Assembly (NCBI GenBank): GCA_905197385.1 | Contig: CAJJYO010000107.1 | Span: 1-5,832, forward strand | DNA: 5,832 nt | Origin: an uncultured Collinsella sp. | GTDB taxonomy: Bacteria > Actinomycetota > Coriobacteriia > Coriobacteriales > Coriobacteriaceae | Direction: 5' to 3' | Shown: positions 1-5,211 of the stretch, one piece after another | Layout of the letters: every line of letters begins with the position of its first letter | How positions within the stretch are numbered: the first letter of the stretch is position 1 | Notes under the pieces: model-generated | What the model saw: the letters and a program-made list of their open reading frames with translations, nothing else | Database searches by the model: none | What the model was told of the DNA's origin: nothing | Translations under genes and position numbers: made by a program

Positions 1-508
1 CCACGCCGCCGTTGGCGAGCAGGCCCGCCAGGGCGCCGTGACCAGTGCCGCCGGTGCCCACGACCTGTTCGTTGAGCACCTTGCCGTCCTGAATGTCATA
101 GATCTTGAACTGCTCGCTGCGGCCAAAGTGCATAAAGATGTTGCCGTTGTCGTACGTGGTTGCCACCCTCATGGTGTCGACCTCCTTTGCTGGCCATACG
201 GCCGTCGCTGTGGTGATGGGGGAGTACGCGATATTGCCGCCTTCGATGATGAGCGCCCGTCCGTTGACCAGCGCGTTTGCCACCTTGCGATGCGCACGGC
301 TGCTAATTGCCGCCACCGTGGCGCGCGCGATGCCCATCTGCTGTGCGACTGCCTCTTGGTTAAGGCCTTCCAGGTCGCACAGGCGCAGCACCTCGAGTTC
401 GTCGATCGTCATGTCGATGGCGTTTCCGCTGGCTAGGCCGTCAGGGGTAAAGCCGCGGTATTCGGGGATGATCCCGACGCGGCGCAGTTTCTCGCGTCTT
501 CCTGCCAT
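1..508 (-). CDS. DUF134 (UPF0251) HTH protein fused to a NifX/NifB-type domain, 3' end outside window
   Basis: Reading the minus strand from the ATG at 508-506 gives 169 residues without a stop up to the left edge. Residues about 1-95 match the DUF134/UPF0251 family: a basic start (RREKLRRVGIIPE), then MTIDELEVLRLCDLEGLNQE (33-52) and a helix-turn-helix resembling sigma-70 region 4 (QEAVAQQMGIARATVAAISS, 51-70), ending in GRALIIEGG (83-91). Residues 113 onward (MRVATTYDNGNIFMHFGRSE, then FKIYDIQDGKV and GTGGTGHGALAGLLANGGV) match the dinitrogenase iron-molybdenum cofactor domain of NifX/NafY/NifB C-termini, which binds metal clusters. In organisms without nitrogenase this domain is of unknown role. 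The start is set by TAAGGAG at 520-514, 5 nt before the ATG. By family it is likely a DNA-binding regulator that senses or carries an Fe-S or metal cofactor; that is inference. It is transcribed divergently from thyA. Residue 113 is also a possible independent start, described separately. Confidence 0.85.
   Translation of the reverse strand, partial: MAGRREKLRRVGIIPEYRGFTPDGLASGNAIDMTIDELEVLRLCDLEGLNQEAVAQQMGIARATVAAISSRAHRKVANALVNGRALIIEGGNIAYSPITTATAVWPAKEVDTMRVATTYDNGNIFMHFGRSEQFKIYDIQDGKVLNEQVVGTGGTGHGALAGLLANGGV
170..187 (-). promoter_or_regulatory. Internal ribosome binding site and in-frame ATG at the DUF134/NifX junction
   Basis: On the minus strand AAGGAGG (187-181) lies 8 nt before an ATG (172-170) that is in frame with the DUF134 reading frame and is its Met113. 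The ATG is exactly the point where homology to stand-alone NifX-type proteins begins (MRVATTYDNG). The match to the anti-Shine-Dalgarno sequence is longer than at the upstream start of the same gene. It could give a separate NifX-like protein from the same message, or it could be a relic of two adjacent genes that became joined. Translation from it is not shown by sequence alone. Confidence 0.55.
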
Positions 509-520
509 GCGCACTCCTTA

Positions 521-537
521 TCTGACATATGTCAACA
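521..537. promoter_or_regulatory. Palindromic operator candidate 1
   Basis: TCTGACATATGTCAACA contains the perfect 12-bp palindrome TGACATATGTCA (523-534). It matches the second site at 574-590 at 14 of 17 positions. It lies just upstream of the DUF134-NifX ribosome binding site and would overlap the transcript start if the candidate promoter at 540-567 is used. Such a position suits repression of that gene, possibly by its own HTH product; the binding protein is inferred. Confidence 0.6.
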
Positions 538-539
538 AT

Positions 540-567
540 AGAATAGCGAACGTGCAAATTTGCGCAA
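540..567 (-). promoter_or_regulatory. Candidate promoter of the DUF134-NifX gene
   Basis: On the minus strand a TTGCGC box (567-562) is followed after 16 nt by TATTCT (545-540), a moderate match to a sigma-70/SigA promoter. It lies between the two palindromes. An alternative perfect TTGACA at 535-530 has no -10 at a workable distance before the start codon. The assignment is tentative. Confidence 0.35.
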
Positions 568-571
568 AGGA

Positions 572-591
572 TTTCTGGCATATGTCAGAAA
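572..591. promoter_or_regulatory. Palindromic operator candidate 2
   Basis: The 20-bp sequence at 572-591 is a palindrome with a single mismatched pair (G578/T585), with core TGGCATATGTCA at 576-587. Its centre is 53 bp from that of operator candidate 1, about five helical turns, so both sites face the same side of the DNA. A weaker one-sided match, CTTATGTTAG, is found at 599-608. The site sits upstream of the candidate -35 of the minus-strand gene and about 45 bp upstream of the thyA -10. Confidence 0.6.
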
Positions 592-634
592 ATGAGGGCT
601 TATGTTAGGGCTGTGGGGCCGCGTGCGCCTGGGC

Positions 635-640
635 TACAAT
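635..640 (+). promoter_or_regulatory. -10 box of the thyA-folA promoter
   Basis: TACAAT is a 5/6 match to the -10 consensus; transcription would start near 647 and leave a leader of about 28 nt before the thyA ATG. No convincing -35 is present at 16-18 nt (TGTGGG at 612-617 is poor), so an activator may be needed or the promoter may be weak. The position also argues against the upstream in-frame ATG at 639, which overlaps this box. Confidence 0.5.
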
Positions 641-674
641 GAATCTCGCTTGTAGGCGACTGACAGGAGGGTCA

Positions 675-1523
675 ATGAGCAAGGCTGATCAACAGTTTGT
701 AACCATGTGCCGCGATATTCTGGACCATGGCACCACCACCGAGGGCCAAAAGGTCCGCCCGGTGTGGGAGGATGGCACCCCTGCCTATACCATTAAAAAC
801 TTTGGTGTCACGGCGCGCTACGACCTGCGTGAGGAGTTTCCGGCGCTTACCCTGCGTCGTACGGCCCTCAAATCTGCCATGGATGAGATCCTGTGGATCT
901 ATCAAAAGAAGTCCAATAACGTACATGACCTCAACAGCCATATTTGGGATGAGTGGGCTGACGAGACCGGCTCCATCGGCAAAGCCTACGGGTATCAGAT
1001 TGGGCAGAAGAGCCATTATGCCGAGGGTGACTTCGATCAGATGGACCGCGTGCTGTACGACCTTAAGCACACGCCGTACAGTCGCCGCATTATGACGAAC
1101 ACGTACGTGTTCAGCGATCTGTCCGAGATGCATCTGTATCCGTGCGCCTACAGCGTGACCTATAACGTCACGCAGCGTCCGCAGGACGACAAGCCGACGC
1201 TCAACATGATTCTCAACCAGCGTAGCCAGGATATTTTGGCCGCGAACAACTGGAATGTGTGCCAGTACGCCATTTTGCTGATGATGGTTGCGCAGTCGGT
1301 CGATATGATCGCTGGCGAGCTGCTGCACGTGATTGCCGATGCCCACATTTACGACCGTCATGTCGATATCATCCGCGAACTTATCGAGCGTCCGCAGTTT
1401 GCGGCTCCCAAGGTAACGCTCAACCCCGATGTGCATGATTTCTACGCGTTTACGACCGATGATCTGATTGTTGAGGGCTATGAGCACGGCCCGCAGGTCA
1501 AGAACATCCCCATTGCGGTGTAG
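675..1523 (+). CDS. thyA: Thymidylate synthase
   Basis: This cytoplasmic enzyme methylates dUMP to dTMP using 5,10-methylene-tetrahydrofolate and releases dihydrofolate. The 282-residue product shows the catalytic cysteine in LYPCAYS (Cys157), the phosphate-binding QRS with Arg183, the Arg pair from the partner subunit (Arg137-Arg138 in YSRR), Asp186, the dUMP-selecting Asn194 in NNWNV, and the nucleotide-binding His224 and Tyr226 in DAHIYDRH. Length and motif wording (HIWDEW, AYGYQIG) resemble the Bacillus ThyA group more than the E. coli type. I chose the ATG at 675 because AGGAGG (665-670) precedes it; the in-frame ATG at 639 would add 12 residues (MNLACRRLTGGS), has no ribosome site and lies in the promoter. 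The next gene, folA, follows with almost no gap, as expected for an enzyme whose product is dihydrofolate. Confidence 0.97.
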   Translation: MSKADQQFVTMCRDILDHGTTTEGQKVRPVWEDGTPAYTIKNFGVTARYDLREEFPALTLRRTALKSAMDEILWIYQKKSNNVHDLNSHIWDEWADETGSIGKAYGYQIGQKSHYAEGDFDQMDRVLYDLKHTPYSRRIMTNTYVFSDLSEMHLYPCAYSVTYNVTQRPQDDKPTLNMILNQRSQDILAANNWNVCQYAILLMMVAQSVDMIAGELLHVIADAHIYDRHVDIIRELIERPQFAAPKVTLNPDVHDFYAFTTDDLIVEGYEHGPQVKNIPIAV

Positions 1524-1532
1524 GTGACGCGT

Positions 1533-2051
1533 ATGACGTGTAAGCTTTCTGCCATTGTCGCCGTGTGCGATGACTGGGGTATTGGGTGCGAGGGCGACAT
1601 GGTGGTGTCCAACCGTGCCGACATGCGTCATTTTGTGGCATGCACCAAAGGTTGCCCGGTCATTATGGGGCGCAAGACGCTGCTGAGTTTTCCCGGCGGA
1701 CGACCGCTCAAGAACCGCCGCAATATCGTGCTCACCCGCGACGAGAGCTTTGCTGCCGAGGGCGTCGACGTTGTGCATAGCATCGACGAAGCGCTCGCGG
1801 CGGTGGCCGATGAACCTGTTGCGTGGGTGATTGGCGGCGGCGAGGTATATCTACAGTTTTTGCCGTATTGCGTGGAGGCCGAGGTTACGCATAACCATTG
1901 CGTGCATGACGTGGATACGTACTTTCCCGATTTGGATGCCGATCCCGCGTGGGAGATTGCGCGGCGTTGCGGTGTTGCCACGATTGCCGCGGGCGAGGGC
2001 GACGAGGGTGTCGATTATGAGTTCGTGACGTATCGTCGCGTTGATGCTTAA
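1533..2051 (+). CDS. folA: Dihydrofolate reductase
   Basis: It reduces dihydrofolate to tetrahydrofolate with NADPH, regenerating the cofactor oxidised by ThyA, and is the target of trimethoprim. The 172-residue product shows the N-terminal strand and Met20-type loop (SAIVAVCDDWGIG), the proton-relay acid Asp30 (ADMRHF, E. coli Asp27), the NADPH-binding VIMGRKT (43-49), GRPLKNRRNIVLTRD (56-70), the glycine motif VIGGGEVY (99-106) and DTYFP (128-132). The position of E. coli Trp22 is Val25; the clostridial-type family often lacks this Trp too. I chose ATG 1533 because TAGGTGA, formed over the thyA stop codon, lies 5 nt upstream. The alternative GTG at 1524 abuts that stop and has no ribosome site, but would give 175 residues. 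The gene is co-transcribed and probably translationally coupled with thyA. Confidence 0.96.
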   Translation: MTCKLSAIVAVCDDWGIGCEGDMVVSNRADMRHFVACTKGCPVIMGRKTLLSFPGGRPLKNRRNIVLTRDESFAAEGVDVVHSIDEALAAVADEPVAWVIGGGEVYLQFLPYCVEAEVTHNHCVHDVDTYFPDLDADPAWEIARRCGVATIAAGEGDEGVDYEFVTYRRVDA

Positions 2052-2091
2052 ATCTCTTTTTTGCCCACGGTATTATCGGGTTGGAATGAGT

Positions 2092-2116
2092 GAGGGGCGG
2101 CGCCTGGCGTCGCCTC
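2092..2116 (+). terminator. GC-rich hairpin between folA and the RNA methyltransferase gene
   Basis: GAGGGGCGGCG (2092-2102) can pair with CGTCGCCTC (2108-2116) as a 9-bp stem with one G-U pair, a 2-nt bulge and a CCTGG loop. Only GTTTGATA follows, so the U-tract is weak and this is not a strong intrinsic terminator. It may end thyA-folA transcription partly, or be a leader structure of the next gene. Confidence 0.35.
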
Positions 2117-2158
2117 GTTTGATATAGGTGCTGTAAAGAAAGGTGCGGGCTGGCTGCT

Positions 2159-3073
2159 ATGACTGATGTCGTTGAGGTGCTGCGAATCGATTCGCTCGAG
2201 GACGAGCGGCTCGATGCCTACGTGCGACTGACCGAGCGCGAGCTGCGCTGCGTGCTGGAGCCGCAAAAGGGCATCTTTATCGCCGAGAGTGCCAAGGTTA
2301 TCGAGCGCGCGGTTCGCGCCGGATACGAGCCGGTGAGCTTTCTTTTGGGCGAACGCTGGCTCGACCAGATGATGCCGCTGTTTGAGCGCCTGGTTGTGCG
2401 CGAGGGCGCGGGCCCGGTTCCCGTGTTCGTGGCCTCGATGGAGCTTATGGAGCAGCTGACGGGCTTTAACGTGACACGCGGTGCGCTCGCGGCATTCCGC
2501 CGTCCACGTCAGATTCCGGTAGCCGAGTTCTTGGGTGGCGTCGTCGAAGCGGCGGGGGAGCGCCCGGTGCGCGTGTGCGTGCTCGAGGGCATTGTCGACC
2601 ACACCAACGTCGGCGCGATTTTCCGCTCGGCGGCTGCGCTGAACGTCGATGGCATTTTGGTGAGCCCTACGTGCTGCGATCCGCTGTACCGTCGCTCGGC
2701 CCGTGTGAGCATGGGCACGGTGTTCCAGGTGCCCTGGACACGCATTGGCAGCGAGGCGCGCGTATGGCCGCATGATGGGCTGGCGGCGCTACACGATGCC
2801 GGCTTTTCGTGTGCCGCCATGGCATTGACGGATGATTCGGTGTCGTTGGACGATCCCGCGCTGCAGGAGATTGACCGCCTGGCAATCTTTATGGGCACCG
2901 AGGGTGCTGGCTTGGGCGCCAAGACCATTGCGGGCTGTGACCGAGCCGTGCGAATTCCGATGGCGCACGGGGTCGATTCGCTCAACGTGGCCGCGGCAAG
3001 TGCTGTCGCCTTTTGGCAGCTGTGTCCGCATGTGAGCAATGAGTATCACTACCAGCCGGGTTTGTATCACTAA
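2159..3073 (+). CDS. SpoU/TrmH-family RNA 2'-O-methyltransferase
   Basis: This family of SAM-dependent, knotted (SPOUT) enzymes adds 2'-O-methyl groups to rRNA or tRNA. The 304-residue product has an N-terminal substrate-binding domain (about 1-135; includes IFIAESAKVIERAV) and a C-terminal SpoU domain. Motif 1 is DHTNVGAIFRSA (147-158; Asn150, Arg156), motif 2 is IFMGTEGAGL (243-252; Glu248) and motif 3 is IPMAHGVDSLNVAAASAVAF (266-285; Ser274, Asn276). CDPLYRRSARVSMGTVFQVP (173-192) is typical of a subgroup common in Actinobacteria and Clostridia. The target nucleotide cannot be read from the sequence, so I give no symbol. The only Shine-Dalgarno-like stretch, AAAGGTG (2138-2144), is about 14 nt upstream, too far to be good, so initiation may be weak or dependent on leader structure. 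The next in-frame candidate, GTG 2177, has no better site. Confidence 0.92.
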   Translation: MTDVVEVLRIDSLEDERLDAYVRLTERELRCVLEPQKGIFIAESAKVIERAVRAGYEPVSFLLGERWLDQMMPLFERLVVREGAGPVPVFVASMELMEQLTGFNVTRGALAAFRRPRQIPVAEFLGGVVEAAGERPVRVCVLEGIVDHTNVGAIFRSAAALNVDGILVSPTCCDPLYRRSARVSMGTVFQVPWTRIGSEARVWPHDGLAALHDAGFSCAAMALTDDSVSLDDPALQEIDRLAIFMGTEGAGLGAKTIAGCDRAVRIPMAHGVDSLNVAAASAVAFWQLCPHVSNEYHYQPGLYH

Positions 3074-3146
3074 ACAGAAATTTCGCACCGGGCTGTGCTT
3101 CGGGGCGTTTCGGCCGACGCTGGTCGGTGCTAAGCTGGTGTCGGCT

Positions 3147-3175
3147 TTGGTCTTAAATTGCCGTTTTGTTGTATG
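3147..3175 (+). promoter_or_regulatory. Tentative promoter of the MATE gene
   Basis: TTGGTC (3147-3152) is followed after 17 nt by TGTATG (3170-3175), which carries an extended -10 TG at 3167-3168. Both boxes are only partial matches. The distance of about 24 nt from the -10 to the ATG at 3199 is workable. No clear terminator follows the preceding gene, so read-through from it is also possible. Confidence 0.25.
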
Positions 3176-3198
3176 ACGTACGCTAGTGGGGAGGGCGT

Positions 3199-4548
3199 AT
3201 GGCTAAGAAATCTACGGCTATCGATGTAACGCAGGGTGTCATTTGGCAGCAGCTGCTGTCGCTGTGCGTTCCCATTTTCTTTAGTTCGTTCTTTCAGCAG
3301 GCATACACGCTTATCGGTACCTATATCGTCGGTCAGTTTGGCGGCAAGCTCGCGCTGGGTGGCATTCAGGCGACGATGGTGCTTACAGAGCTCTGCATCG
3401 GCTTTTGTGTCGGCGTCGGTGCCGGCTGCGCGGTCATTACGGGCCAGTTTTTTGGCCAGCACGATGACGAGCGCCTGAGCCGATCGGTCCATACGGCTAT
3501 GACGCTCGCGCTGGTGGGCGGTATCGTTTTCTCGATTCTTGGCATAGTGTTCGTTGAGCCCATGCTGGTGCTTATGAACACGCCGCATGAACTATTGGCC
3601 GAGGGCGTGGCCTATGCCCGTTGCTATTTTGCCGCCATGGTTGCGGCGCTGCTGCTCAATATGGGAACGGCATTGCTGCGCGCCGTGGGCGACACGCGCG
3701 GGCCTGCTGTGATCATCGCTTCCGGCTGCCTTGTTAATGCGGTGCTGGATGTCATCTTCGTTGCCGTGCTTCATATGGAGGCTCTGGGCTGTGGCATCGC
3801 GGTGGCGCTGACCATTTGCTCCAACGCCACGATGATCGTGATTCGTATGATGCACGCACCGGGTGCGTGGCGGCTTTCACTGTCCAAACTCGGCATTGAT
3901 CCTGGCATTTGTAAGAGCATGATCTCGTGTGGTCTGCCGCTTGGCTTTCAGTCTGCTGCGTATTCGATTTCCAACGTTTTGATTCAGGTGTCGGTCAACT
4001 CGTTTGGTGCCGATGTCACCACGGCTTGGGGTCTTTCGGGCCGCCTGGATGGCATTGTCTGGATGGTTACCGAGGCGCTTGGCGTGTCGATCACCACGTT
4101 CTCGGCACAGAACTTTGGCGCGCGCAACTACGAGCGCATGCGCAAGGGCTACCATACGTCGCTCGTGCTGTCGTTTATGCTCATTGGTGGCCTGTCTGCC
4201 GTGCTGCTGGTATTCTCGGGTCCGCTGTCTCGTCTGTTTGTCGACGATGCTTCGATTTCGGCGTACACCACGACGATTCTTCATTTTATCGCGCCGTTCT
4301 ACGCGATTTTCTCGATTATCGAGAACGCGTCGGGTTCCATCCGCGGCGCCGGCGTGAGCTTGCAGCCCATGCTGCTCACGATTTTTGGCACCGTCGTGCT
4401 CAGGGTGATCTGGGTGTTTGCGATTATGCCGTTCGATCCGTCGCTTGAGCACCTGCTGCTGGTTTACCCCGTAACCTGGGTAATCACCGCCATGATGTTC
4501 ACCGTCTACCATCACAGCGGCAACTGGCTAGGCCGCGCCACCGCCTAA
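3199..4548 (+). CDS. MATE-family efflux transporter
   Basis: MATE proteins are inner-membrane antiporters that export cationic drugs, dyes or metabolites using Na+ or H+ gradients. The 449-residue product is strongly hydrophobic with about 12 predicted membrane segments, beginning near residues 15-37. The two-fold internal duplication of the family is visible: GQFFGQHDDERLSRSVHTA (82-100) in the first half corresponds to AQNFGARNYERMRKGYHTS (303-321) in the second, and ALLRAVGDTRGPA (158-170) corresponds to SIRGAGVSLQPML (380-392). Length is normal for the family. The start is well supported by GGGGAGGG (3188-3195), with GGAGG 4 nt before the ATG. The substrate is not deducible. The gene stands between an RNA methyltransferase and a convergent cobalamin gene with no functional link apparent. 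Confidence 0.93.
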   Translation: MAKKSTAIDVTQGVIWQQLLSLCVPIFFSSFFQQAYTLIGTYIVGQFGGKLALGGIQATMVLTELCIGFCVGVGAGCAVITGQFFGQHDDERLSRSVHTAMTLALVGGIVFSILGIVFVEPMLVLMNTPHELLAEGVAYARCYFAAMVAALLLNMGTALLRAVGDTRGPAVIIASGCLVNAVLDVIFVAVLHMEALGCGIAVALTICSNATMIVIRMMHAPGAWRLSLSKLGIDPGICKSMISCGLPLGFQSAAYSISNVLIQVSVNSFGADVTTAWGLSGRLDGIVWMVTEALGVSITTFSAQNFGARNYERMRKGYHTSLVLSFMLIGGLSAVLLVFSGPLSRLFVDDASISAYTTTILHFIAPFYAIFSIIENASGSIRGAGVSLQPMLLTIFGTVVLRVIWVFAIMPFDPSLEHLLLVYPVTWVITAMMFTVYHHSGNWLGRATA

Positions 4549-4622
4549 TGATCCCTTGGGGACGGAGGAAAACGGATCATTGCTCTTCGTCGTGATGTCG
4601 ATGATCCGTTTTCCTCCGTCCC
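4548..4622. repeat. Perfect 22-bp inverted repeat with competing inner stem
   Basis: Positions 4559-4580 are the exact reverse complement of 4601-4622, separated by a 20-nt loop (4581-4600). A G-U pair can extend the stem at each end (4558/4623 and 4581/4600). The element fills most of the gap between the MATE and adenosyltransferase genes, which converge here. Neither side has a proper U-tract (CCCTTTCG on the plus side), so it is not a textbook intrinsic terminator, although such a stem would help end or protect both transcripts. In addition, ATGATCC (4548-4554, overlapping the MATE stop codon) can pair with GGATCAT (4574-4580), which excludes the long stem. A dispersed REP/MITE-like intergenic repeat is a plausible alternative; copy number cannot be judged from one window. 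Confidence 0.85.
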
Positions 4623-4633
4623 TTTCGAATCAA

Positions 4634-5119
4634 TTAGTATTCGATGCCTTGGCGGGCTAGGAGGCCTTCGTCGAAGTAATGTTTGATGGGGCGCATTTCG
4701 GTGACTAGGTCGGCAAGGTCGGCCAGTGGCAGCAGGCCTCGGCCGGTGAGCACGAGCTCCGTGGTGGCGGGCTTTATCGCGATCAGCGCTTCGACATCCC
4801 CGCGCGTCACGAAGCCGCGGCGCATGGCCTCGCCGAGTTCGTCCAGAATGAGCACGTCGACCTGCGAGATCTGTTCGCGTGCAAGTTCCATGATCTGCTC
4901 GGCGCAAGCCTCGGGCGTGTCACGGTCGGCCTGTATAATGCGCAGTCCCAGGCGCGGCGCGGCATCGTGTTCGGCGCAGTGCAGCTTCTTGGCAAACTGC
5001 AGCATGAGTACGTCGAGCCCATAACCCGTGGCGCGCAAAGCCAGCCCCAAGGCGGCCGTGGTTTTGCCCTTGCCGTCGCCTGTGTAGATTTGAACCTTGC
5101 CGACTCCCAGTGATGCCAT
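4634..5119 (-). CDS. cobO: Cob(I)alamin adenosyltransferase (corrinoid adenosyltransferase, CobO/BtuR/CobA type)
   Basis: It transfers the adenosyl group of ATP to reduced cobalamin or cobinamide, making the coenzyme B12 form used in synthesis and salvage. The 161-residue product has the family P-loop GDGKGKTT (14-21) after VQIYT, AALGLALRATGYGLDVLMLQ (22-41), the Walker B-like VLILDEL (89-95), ELVLTGR (121-127) and a C-terminal signature ADLVTEMRPIKHYF (136-149) ending in ARQGIEY. It is shorter than the enteric CobA (about 196 residues) and lacks that protein's N-terminal extension, as do many Gram-positive homologues. AAAGGA (5130-5125) lies 5 nt before the ATG at 5119. No other cobalamin gene is in the window, so it may serve salvage, but flanking sequence is needed to tell. 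It is divergent from ftsH and convergent with the MATE gene. Confidence 0.94.
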   Translation of the reverse strand: MASLGVGKVQIYTGDGKGKTTAALGLALRATGYGLDVLMLQFAKKLHCAEHDAAPRLGLRIIQADRDTPEACAEQIMELAREQISQVDVLILDELGEAMRRGFVTRGDVEALIAIKPATTELVLTGRGLLPLADLADLVTEMRPIKHYFDEGLLARQGIEY

Positions 5120-5166
5120 CTCTGTCCTTTCGTGCCCGGCGTCGGTTTATCGCCGTTCTGGTTGGG

Positions 5167-5173
5167 TATTCTA
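5167..5173. promoter_or_regulatory. Facing, overlapping -10-like boxes between cobO and ftsH
   Basis: On the plus strand TATTCT (5167-5172) reads as a -10 for ftsH with a start near 5179. On the minus strand the same base pairs give TAGAAT (5173-5168), a 5/6 match, as a -10 for the adenosyltransferase. They share the palindrome TTCTAGAA (5169-5176). No strong -35 is evident on either side. Another plus-strand candidate is CATTAT (5179-5184). Confidence 0.35.
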
Positions 5174-5211
5174 GAAAACATTATCAACCCCAGTAGATGG
5201 AGTTCAAGCAG

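Noticed and set aside
530..535. A perfect TTGACA on the minus strand (535-530) as the -35 of the DUF134-NifX gene.
   Set aside because: A -10 at 16-18 nt would fall on the start codon and no TATAAT-like sequence is there; the TTGACA is part of the palindrome.
38..608. Two plus-strand open frames (38-436 and 105-608) over the left end.
   Set aside because: They lie opposite the DUF134-NifX gene, which has clear family motifs on the minus strand; their translations resemble no protein family and one runs through the operator region.
672..1778. A 368-codon minus-strand open frame opposite thyA and folA.
   Set aside because: It is antisense to two well-supported enzymes, its product is His/Arg-rich without recognisable domains, and it reflects the codon bias of high-GC DNA.
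2024..2062. A 7-bp hairpin at the end of folA (2024-2040) and a run of six T (2057-2062) that might form a terminator.
   Set aside because: The T-run starts about 16 nt after the stem, too far for an intrinsic terminator, and the stem is inside the coding sequence with a 3-nt loop.
2048..2773. Minus-strand frame of 241 codons opposite the RNA methyltransferase gene.
   Set aside because: It is a shadow of the SpoU-domain gene, without family motifs.
3085..3130. GCACCG (3085-3090) and CGGTGC (3125-3130) as a stem after the methyltransferase gene.
   Set aside because: The six-bp stem encloses 34 nt, competes with the CCGAC/GTCGG pairing and has no U-tract, so I could not support a terminator or riboswitch.
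3877..4515. Minus-strand frame of 212 codons opposite the MATE gene.
   Set aside because: It is very rich in Arg, His, Asn and Gln, as expected from the complement of a membrane protein gene; there is no domain match.
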